6,040 nt of DNA from Bacteroidota bacterium (GTDB taxonomy: Bacteria; Bacteroidota; Bacteroidia; Bacteroidales; Prolixibacteraceae). Both the position numbers and the translations under genes were made by a program. The DNA lies in contig JAEWME010000124.1 of the NCBI GenBank assembly GCA_023393265.1, positions 1 to 6,040 on the forward strand, given 5' to 3'. This document shows, in pieces, positions 1 through 5,294 of the stretch (the first letter of the stretch is position 1; the number at the start of each line of letters is the position of its first letter). The notes beneath the pieces are model-generated. The model searched no databases. It saw only the letters and a list, made by a program, of their open reading frames with translations, and was not told the DNA's origin.

Positions 1-1001
1 GTGGTGGCTTTCAGCTTCGAGGGCGAATGGGCAAAATCGTTGAAGACGGTACAGTTTTCGGTTTCGGCCAATATTTCGAGTCGTCGTGCGGCGCCTTTAA
101 ATGCGGCAATTGCCGAGTAAAACTGATCGTCGCTCAGTCCGATTTGGCGGCAAACCTGCAGGGCTCCTGCAATGTTTTGCAAATTGTGGTCGCCAAAAAT
201 TTGCAGCCTGATTTTTTGGTCACCTGAAACCAGGTAGGTCACGCCATTTTCAATTGTTGACGGGTGAGCCAAATATGCGATTTTTTGCACGTCAGTGCGT
301 GTGTTTTCTGCTACTTGCTGCAGGTTTTCGTCTTTCCCGAAATAGATGAGCGAGCCATTGGGTTCAATCAGGTTCGCAAAGGTTTGAAACTGCTCCACGT
401 AAAACGGAAAGGTCGGGAATACGTTGATGTGGTCCCAGGCGATGCCGCTCAGCAGGGCAATGTTGGGAAAATACAGGTGAAACTTTGGTCGTAGATCGAT
501 TGGAGACGACAGATATTCGTCGCCTTCGAAAACGGCAATCCGTGCATCTTCGCTAAGCGAAACCATCGTGTCGAATCCTTCGAGTTGGGCGCCAACCATG
601 TAATCGAACCGGATTTGGTTGTGGCGCAAAACGTGCATGATCATGGAGGTGATGGTTGTTTTGCCATGACTGCCGCCCACCACCACGCGGATTTTGTCTT
701 TCGTTTGTTCGTACAAATATTCAGGATAGGAAAAGATCTTCAGGCCCAGTTCCTGTGCGCGGATGAGCTCGGGATTGTCCTGCCGCGCGTGCATTCCCAA
801 AATCACAGCATCCAGTTCGGGCGTGATGTTTTGAGGAAACCAGCCTTCTTTTTCAGGCAAAAGTCCGAGGTTTTTCAGGCGGGTTTTCGAAGGTTCAAAA
901 ACTTCGTCATCGGAACCGGTGACCTGGTAACCTTTTTTGTGCAAAGCGATGGCCAGATTGTGCATGGCGCTTCCGCCGATGGCTATAAAATGTACGCGCA
1001 T
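1..1001 (-). CDS. mpl: Mpl-type Mur ligase (UDP-MurNAc : murein tripeptide ligase), 3'-truncated by window edge
   Basis: By family knowledge, Mpl recycles cell-wall peptides in the cytoplasm: it uses ATP to join L-Ala-gamma-D-Glu-meso-DAP to UDP-MurNAc. The reading frame is open for 333 codons from the ATG at 1001-999 and runs off the left edge. Visible are an N-terminal UDP-binding Rossmann segment (HFIAIGGSAMHNLA, residues 4-17), the ATP-binding P-loop GGSHGKTT (109-116), the acidic EGDEY (159-163), AWDHINVFPT (188-197), GDHNLQN at the central-domain boundary (270-276) and DFAHSPSK (322-329), the start of the C-terminal domain. Mpl proteins are usually about 450 residues, so roughly 115-120 are missing. 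The HINVFPT and DFAHSP segments fit Mpl better than MurC, but MurC is the main alternative. The gene diverges from the DUF3810 gene across 90 bp. No strong Shine-Dalgarno site precedes the start, as is common in Bacteroidota. Confidence 0.9.
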   Translation of the reverse strand, partial: MRVHFIAIGGSAMHNLAIALHKKGYQVTGSDDEVFEPSKTRLKNLGLLPEKEGWFPQNITPELDAVILGMHARQDNPELIRAQELGLKIFSYPEYLYEQTKDKIRVVVGGSHGKTTITSMIMHVLRHNQIRFDYMVGAQLEGFDTMVSLSEDARIAVFEGDEYLSSPIDLRPKFHLYFPNIALLSGIAWDHINVFPTFPFYVEQFQTFANLIEPNGSLIYFGKDENLQQVAENTRTDVQKIAYLAHPSTIENGVTYLVSGDQKIRLQIFGDHNLQNIAGALQVCRQIGLSDDQFYSAIAAFKGAARRLEILAETENCTVFNDFAHSPSKLKAT

Positions 1002-1091
1002 AATTTCGGTTTTTGGAGGATGCAAAATAGGCAAAAAACCGCTGATTGTCGTTTAAAAAAGTTGATCTTAGCAGAAGTTATCGTTTGAGAA
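1002..1091. promoter_or_regulatory. Divergent intergenic region between mpl and the DUF3810 gene
   Basis: These 90 bp separate two divergent start codons, so promoters for both genes should lie here or just inside the genes. The sequence is rich in A and T runs. The best resemblance to the Bacteroidota -7 element (TAnnTTTG) is TATCGTTTG at 1079-1087, but it has one extra spacer base and lies only 4 bp from the DUF3810 ATG. On the minus strand TATTTTG (1029-1023) is one base short of the consensus. Neither has a well-placed -33 element, so I assign a regulatory region without naming exact promoters. Confidence 0.35.
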
Positions 1092-2186
1092 ATGAAAAAG
1101 AACAATTTCAGGAAAACATTTTTTGGATGGAAGGCGCTGCCCTTCTGGCTGGCTTTGGCCACTTTCGGCCTGGTTCAGGTTTTTTCAGCGCGTCCGCAAA
1201 TTACAGAGCGCGTTTATTCGCAAACCATTTACCCGGTTTTTGCATCGGTTTTGTCGTTTTTCAGCCGGTGGCTCTCGTTTTCGCTCGACGATTCGTTTTA
1301 TGCAGCGCTCGTTGTTTTTCTCGTAGTCCTTACATTGCTGATGCTTTTTCGGAAAATCAGGTTTGCCAAATTTGCCCTGATCTTTTTTCAAACCTTAGCC
1401 ATTTGCTTCACGCTATTTTACTGGTTTTGGGGCTTCAACTATTTTCGGGAAAGCTTCAATCAGCGACTTGGTATTCAGGTTTCCAGGCCTGATACGGTTC
1501 AGTTTGCTCGGGTGCTTGGCGAATTGGTTCAGCGAACCAACGAATCGTGGTGTACATTCGACGATTTCACCCACCGGCAGGCTGACTCGCTCATAGAAGC
1601 GTCGTATCGTCAACATGCCTCTTTCCTGAAAATTGATTATCCGCTGGGAAAGCGCCGACCCAAGCCCATCACACTGAGCAACTTTTTCGCGCAGGCGTCG
1701 ATTGCGGGTTATTACGGTCCGTTTTTCAGTGAAGTTCATATCAACGACAGTCTCCTGAATGTTGAATATCCGCAGGTGGTGGCGCATGAGTTTGCGCATC
1801 AGTTCGGGATTACCTCCGAGGCTGAAGCTAATTTTTACAGTTGGCTTGTGTGCACGCGCAGCGGGTCGAAGCAGTTGCAGTACAGCGCCAACCTCAGCAT
1901 GTTGGGCTACTTTTTGTCGCAGTCGAAACATCTGCATGGCCGGGTGGAACTGATCAGGCAAATTCAGAAGCCGGTGCTTGACGATATGCGTAAAATTCAG
2001 GACCGCTGGGAGAAACTGCGAAACGAGAAAGTTGACAAAGTGGCTGAAAATGTGAATGATGCTTACCTGAAAACCAATAAAATTGAAAAGGGTGTTGAGG
2101 ATTATTTTGGGGTCGTTCAGTTTGTGATGGACTTCGAAACCGATTCTTTGGCAGCGGGAAAAGTTGGCAGTCGCAGTGGTCAGTAA
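1092..2186 (+). CDS. DUF3810 family membrane protein with HExxH metalloprotease-like site
   Basis: This 364-residue protein matches the DUF3810 pattern as I remember it, a family of unknown function seen mainly in Bacteroidota. Hydrophobic segments at about residues 15-31, 70-88 and 93-114 predict an N-terminal membrane anchor, followed by a soluble domain. That domain holds GYYGPFFSEVHIN (207-218) and VVAHEFAHQFGITSEAEANF (229-248). HEFAH (H232, E233, H236) is a classical zinc-peptidase site, and E243 or E245 in the following EAEANF segment could be the third ligand, as in gluzincin peptidases. Peptidase activity is an inference. The start is secure at the 5' side because an in-frame TGA lies at 1086-1088. 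The last residues (KVGSRSGQ) are encoded by an intergenic-type heptamer array. The divergent Mpl gene hints at, but does not prove, a cell-envelope role. Confidence 0.85.
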   Translation: MKKNNFRKTFFGWKALPFWLALATFGLVQVFSARPQITERVYSQTIYPVFASVLSFFSRWLSFSLDDSFYAALVVFLVVLTLLMLFRKIRFAKFALIFFQTLAICFTLFYWFWGFNYFRESFNQRLGIQVSRPDTVQFARVLGELVQRTNESWCTFDDFTHRQADSLIEASYRQHASFLKIDYPLGKRRPKPITLSNFFAQASIAGYYGPFFSEVHINDSLLNVEYPQVVAHEFAHQFGITSEAEANFYSWLVCTRSGSKQLQYSANLSMLGYFLSQSKHLHGRVELIRQIQKPVLDDMRKIQDRWEKLRNEKVDKVAENVNDAYLKTNKIEKGVEDYFGVVQFVMDFETDSLAAGKVGSRSGQ

Positions 2187-2190
2187 ACAG
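2168..2190 (-). repeat. Heptamer array, left arm (CAGT-phase on plus strand)
   Basis: CAGT begins at 2168, 2174 and 2181, with CAG again at 2188, giving spacings of 6, 7 and 7 bp. Read on the minus strand the units are ACTGACC, ACTGCG and ACTGCCA, the same core as the right arm at 2225-2271 but in opposite orientation. The arm overlaps the last six codons and stop of the DUF3810 gene. The unit is too short and regular in phase for a CRISPR repeat, and there are no spacers. Confidence 0.55.
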
Positions 2191-2211
2191 AGATGGGTTG
2201 AAGGATCGAAT

Positions 2212-2231
2212 GTTTTCAGTGAAAACTGAGA
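2212..2231 (+). other. Small hairpin between the two heptamer arms
   Basis: GTTTTC (2212-2217) and GAAAAC (2221-2226) form a perfect 6-bp inverted repeat around a 3-base loop. An alternative fold pairs CAGT (2217-2220) with ACTG (2225-2228), extended outward by further pairs including a G-U, and closes on GAAA (2221-2224), a GNRA-type tetraloop. The two folds exclude each other. There is no following T-run, so a standard intrinsic terminator is unlikely. Confidence 0.4.
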
Positions 2232-2271
2232 CTGAATACCGCGACTGAACACTGATTACTTATTTCTGTTT
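2225..2271 (+). repeat. Heptamer array, right arm (ACTG-phase on plus strand)
   Basis: Units start at 2225 (ACTGAG), 2231 (ACTGAAT), 2238 (ACCGCG), 2244 (ACTGAAC), 2251 (ACTGATT), 2258 (ACTTATT) and 2265 (TCTGTTT). The period is 7 bp with two 6-bp units, and the core decays towards the right end. Because ACTG is the reverse complement of CAGT, this arm could pair imperfectly with the left arm at 2168-2190. The array fills much of the gap before the metallo-beta-lactamase-fold gene. Its function is unknown. Confidence 0.6.
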
Positions 2272-2294
2272 ATGTCCTGAAAAATATTTAAAAG

Positions 2295-3125
2295 ATGAAT
2301 ATGCAATTACACGCAATACATGCCGGTCATTTTTCCTGCGACGGCGGCGCTCTGTTCGGGGTGATTCCGAAGCCTTTGTGGTCGAAAATTTATCCGTCGG
2401 ATGAGAATAATGTGACGCGGCTGACCATGCGCTGTCTCCTGATTGATCAGGGCGAACGCAAAATCCTGATTGAAGCCGGAGTGGGAAACCATTATCCGGA
2501 GAAAGTGCGCAAAAACAACGGGCACGAAGAAACCGACGCGATCGAACGGTCGCTGGGCGAAAAGGGATACAAACCGGAGGATATTACCGACGTGCTTTTT
2601 ACGCACCTGCATTGGGACCACTGCAACGGTGCTGTTTTAAACGAAAGCGGAAAGCTGAAACTTCAGTTTCCGAAGGCGACACACTGGTGCAGCAAAAAAC
2701 AATGGGAACATGCGCAAGTCTCCAACGTTCGCGAACGGGCTGCTTATTATCCCGAAATCCTGAATTTCCTGAAGACGGAAGGAAAAATGCAACTTGTGGA
2801 AGAAGCTGGTGAATTGTTTCCGGCGGTTTCAGTTCGCCTGTACGACGGGCATACGCCCGGACAAATGATTCCGTTTGTTGAATATGAAGGAGAAACCTAT
2901 GTGTATATGGCCGACCTGATTCCTACTGCTGCCAACATCCCGATCGTGTGGATAGCAGCTTACGATTTATTCCCGGTAACCACGATGGAAGAAAAAGAGC
3001 AATTTCTGAAGGAAGCGGCAGAAAAAAACTACATCCTGTTTTTCGAACATGATTATTACGCCGAATGCGCTACGGTTGAATGGAAGGAAAAGGGTCCGCA
3101 ACTGAAGGAAAAGCTTCGGTTTTAA
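2295..3125 (+). CDS. Metallo-beta-lactamase-fold hydrolase, cytoplasmic, substrate unknown
   Basis: The 276-residue product carries the full dinuclear metal site of the MBL superfamily: HLHWDH (H104, H106, D108, H109), H186 in DGHTPGQ, D207 in MADLIP and H252 in FFEHD. The spacing resembles lactonase-type and related hydrolases, where a metal-activated water attacks an ester, lactone, amide or phosphoester bond. The tyrosine that follows the bridging Asp by three residues in AiiA-type AHL lactonases is absent (P210 here), so quorum-quenching activity should not be assumed. There is no signal peptide or membrane segment, so it is probably cytoplasmic. An in-frame TAA at 2289-2291 limits the start to ATG 2295 or the ATG two codons later. 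It lies 108 bp after the DUF3810 gene, across the heptamer arrays, so co-transcription is uncertain. Confidence 0.9.
   Translation: MNMQLHAIHAGHFSCDGGALFGVIPKPLWSKIYPSDENNVTRLTMRCLLIDQGERKILIEAGVGNHYPEKVRKNNGHEETDAIERSLGEKGYKPEDITDVLFTHLHWDHCNGAVLNESGKLKLQFPKATHWCSKKQWEHAQVSNVRERAAYYPEILNFLKTEGKMQLVEEAGELFPAVSVRLYDGHTPGQMIPFVEYEGETYVYMADLIPTAANIPIVWIAAYDLFPVTTMEEKEQFLKEAAEKNYILFFEHDYYAECATVEWKEKGPQLKEKLRF
3102..3123 (+). terminator. Possible weak intrinsic terminator at the end of the MBL-fold gene
   Basis: CTGAAG (3102-3107) can pair with CTTCGG (3114-3119), including one T-G wobble, around a 6-base loop. TTTT at 3120-3123 follows directly. The stem is short and lies inside the last codons of the gene (LKEKLRF), so it may be coincidental. 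Its position before a 189-bp gap and a new gene is what makes it plausible. Confidence 0.25.
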
Positions 3126-3314
3126 ATTTCGATAAGGTAATTTGTGGTGCGTGTTTTCGGAACAGAGCAGAAGAGAAAGCTGGCCGTTGAGGATTATTTT
3201 AATAAAATAGTATCTGCGCTCGAAAAAATAATACATGGACACGGAGCATTTTAGTTCTAACTTGCAAACAGTGTTATCAATAGGATCTTCTCTATAAACC
3301 GATTAACAACGAAA
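3126..3314 (+). promoter_or_regulatory. Leader/promoter region of the esterase cluster
   Basis: This 189-bp gap is the longest in the window and precedes the two exported esterase genes, so their promoter probably lies here. A perfect AT-rich inverted repeat, TATTTTA-A-TAAAATA, occupies 3195-3209 and could be an operator or part of an upstream element. I could not find a convincing -33/-7 pair of the Bacteroidota type. No small ORF with a credible start and no RNA gene was recognised. Confidence 0.35.
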
Positions 3315-5237
3315 ATGAAACGTACTGCCTTACTTATCCTGTTTATTAATATACTCTGGTTTTCGTCAGAAGCTGATGTGAAACTTCCCCGCTTGCTCAG
3401 CGACGGCGTTGTTTTGCAGCGCGATACCAACGTGCGGCTTTGGGGTTGGGCCGATCCGGGCGAAACGGTTACCATCGTTTTTCAGAAGAAAAAATACACA
3501 GCCAAAACCAATGCTGACGGTGAGTGGCAGACGTTGCTCCCGCCGCAAAAAGCTGGTGGCCCTTACGATTTGGCCTTCAGGGGGAAGAACGAAGTAAAAA
3601 TCAGAAATGTGCTTTTTGGCGATGTTTGGGTTTGCGCCGGGCAATCGAACATGGTGCTGCCAATGGAACGGGTGAAGGAAAAATATCCCGACGACATTGC
3701 TTCGGCCAATTATCCTGAAATCCGGAACTTCTTTATTGCCACGCTGACCAGTTTAAAGGAACCAGCGGGTGATCTGCCTTCAGGAGAATGGAAGTCGGCA
3801 AATCCGACCGACGTGCTGGGCTTCTCGGCCACTGCTTATTTCTTTGCCCGGAAAATCTATCAGCAATATCACATCCCGATCGGAATCATCAACGCGAGCG
3901 TGGGCGGAACACCCATCGAGGCGTGGATCAGCGAACAGGGTTACAGAGAGTTTCCTGAAATGCAGAAAATCATTGAGCGAAATAAAAACAAAGCATACAT
4001 CGACTCCATTATGGCGAGTGTCCCAAAGCCGGTTCAGAAGGAAATTCAGGATAAAGGGCTGACGGAAACCCCGAAATGGTACGAAACTGCTTATGTCCCG
4101 AAAGGCTGGCACAACATCAACATCCCCGGATATTGGGAAGATCAGGGTGTGCGTGATCTGAACGGCGTGGTTTGGTACCGCCGCGAAGTGGATGTGCCGG
4201 CTTCGATGACAGACGTTCCGGTGAAGCTTTTCATGGGCCGCATTGTCGATGCCGATTTTGTGTATGTCAATGGCGAAATGGTGGGAAACATCACTTACCA
4301 GTATCCGCCTCGCCGCTATACCATTCCTTCCGGAGTGCTTAAACCCGGGAAAAATACGATCGTTGTGCGAGTCATCAACAGTGCAGGGAAAGGTGGTTTT
4401 GTTCCGGATAAACCTTATTACATGACCGCCAATGGTGAAAACATCGATTTGAAAGGAACCTGGCAGTTTAAAGTGGGCGAAGTATGTGAACCCAAGGGGT
4501 TTGGCGGATTCGGTTTTTCGGCTCAAAATCAGCCCACCGCCTTGTTCAACGCGATGGTTGCACCTGTGATGAAGCAGACCATCAAAGGGTTCGTGTGGTA
4601 CCAGGGAGAAACCAATGCCGATCGTCCGCAAGCCTATACAAAACTTTTACCAGCGCTTATTTCCGATTGGCGATCCCTTTGGGATGAAGGCAATTTGCCG
4701 TTTTTATACGTTCAGCTTCCTAATTATATGGACATTACTTATTCGCCGGTGGAGAGTCATTGGGCCGAAATGCGGGAAGCGCAGCTTCAGGCCTTGTCGG
4801 TGCCCAACACCGCGATGGCAACGACGATCGACCTGGGAGAATGGAACGACATTCACCCATTGGATAAAAAAGATGTGGGCGAGCGTTTGGCTTTATGCGC
4901 CGAAAATTTGGCGTACGGCAACCAGAATGTGGTTTACATGGGGCCAATCTATCAATCAGCCAGCATTGAAGGAAACAAAATTGCGGTGTCGTTTACGCAT
5001 ATAGGGAGTGGACTAGTGGCGATTGACGGCGAACCGTTGAGCCGCTTCGAGATTGCCGGAGCCGACCGGAAATTTGTGTGGGCCAATGCTGCAATTTCAG
5101 GATCGACTGTTGAGGTTTGGAGCGACAAAGTTCAGGAACCGAAATATGTTCGGTATGCCTGGGCCGATAATCCGGATGGCGCAAACCTGTACAATAAGGA
5201 AGGATTGCCTGCATCTCCATTCAGGACAGATCAATAA
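3315..5237 (+). CDS. Exported SASA-family carbohydrate O-acetylesterase (sialate O-acetylesterase-like) with jelly-roll insert
   Basis: This 640-residue SGNH-fold esterase belongs to the SASA/DUF303 group, whose members remove acetyl groups from sialic acids or from xylan and other glycans. Residues 1-20 form a signal peptide with a likely cut after SEA, predicting periplasmic or outer-surface location. A beta-rich N-terminal region (about 21-100) leads into VCAGQSNM (106-113), with the nucleophile S111 in GQSN. Further family motifs are NASVGGTPIEAW (193-204), VWYQGETN (427-434) and DIHP (512-515), whose D512 and H514 are the expected acid/base pair. Between these blocks, residues about 260-390 (PGYWE, GVVWYRREVDVP) resemble the sugar-binding jelly roll of GH2 enzymes. 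The CE15-like gene follows after 57 bp, which favours hemicellulose rather than sialic acid as substrate. That substrate assignment is inferred. Confidence 0.88.
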   Translation: MKRTALLILFINILWFSSEADVKLPRLLSDGVVLQRDTNVRLWGWADPGETVTIVFQKKKYTAKTNADGEWQTLLPPQKAGGPYDLAFRGKNEVKIRNVLFGDVWVCAGQSNMVLPMERVKEKYPDDIASANYPEIRNFFIATLTSLKEPAGDLPSGEWKSANPTDVLGFSATAYFFARKIYQQYHIPIGIINASVGGTPIEAWISEQGYREFPEMQKIIERNKNKAYIDSIMASVPKPVQKEIQDKGLTETPKWYETAYVPKGWHNINIPGYWEDQGVRDLNGVVWYRREVDVPASMTDVPVKLFMGRIVDADFVYVNGEMVGNITYQYPPRRYTIPSGVLKPGKNTIVVRVINSAGKGGFVPDKPYYMTANGENIDLKGTWQFKVGEVCEPKGFGGFGFSAQNQPTALFNAMVAPVMKQTIKGFVWYQGETNADRPQAYTKLLPALISDWRSLWDEGNLPFLYVQLPNYMDITYSPVESHWAEMREAQLQALSVPNTAMATTIDLGEWNDIHPLDKKDVGERLALCAENLAYGNQNVVYMGPIYQSASIEGNKIAVSFTHIGSGLVAIDGEPLSRFEIAGADRKFVWANAAISGSTVEVWSDKVQEPKYVRYAWADNPDGANLYNKEGLPASPFRTDQ

Positions 5238-5294
5238 ATCCGGGCTGTTCGTCAATATAGATTTTTTGGAAACTACCAATAACCTGATTTGAAT
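5238..5294 (+). other. Short intercistronic gap between the two esterase genes
   Basis: These 57 bp show no hairpin followed by a T-run, so read-through from the upstream esterase gene is likely. TATAGATTTTTTGG (5256-5269) looks superficially like a -7 element but lacks a partner upstream. An in-frame TAA at 5280-5282 sits just before the next start. Confidence 0.4.

Noticed and set aside
585..1088. Plus-strand open frame across the mpl start region
   Set aside because: It lies opposite the well-supported Mpl P-loop and N-terminal Rossmann region and shows no family motif.
1046..1492. Plus-strand open frame overlapping the start of the DUF3810 gene
   Set aside because: It overlaps the DUF3810 membrane segments in another frame and has no recognisable domain.
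2212..2231. Rho-independent terminator after the DUF3810 gene
   Set aside because: The hairpin is AT-rich and is not followed by a T-run.
1413..2252. 279-codon open frame on the minus strand opposite the DUF3810 gene
   Set aside because: It is antisense to a gene with recognisable family motifs, has no recognisable domain itself, and runs through the heptamer array; it is best explained as a shadow frame.
2168..2271. CRISPR array
   Set aside because: Units are 6-7 bp with no spacers, so the periodicity is a short tandem repeat rather than a CRISPR.
2295..3125. AHL lactonase (quorum-quenching enzyme)
   Set aside because: Metal ligands fit, but the AiiA-type tyrosine after the bridging Asp is missing and no other specific signature is seen.
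3259..3295. Bacteroidota-type promoter for the SASA gene (TTG near 3262, TAGGATCT near 3281)
   Set aside because: The -7 element matches TAnnTTTG poorly and the spacing is too short; no exact promoter can be named.
3780..4631. 283-codon open frame on the minus strand opposite the SASA esterase gene
   Set aside because: The plus-strand frame holds the esterase motifs; the antisense product is His-rich with no coherent domain, typical of a shadow frame.
3315..5237. Sialic-acid catabolism locus
   Set aside because: Only the family name suggests it; no sialidase, lyase, epimerase or transporter is visible, and the next gene is a CE15-like esterase.
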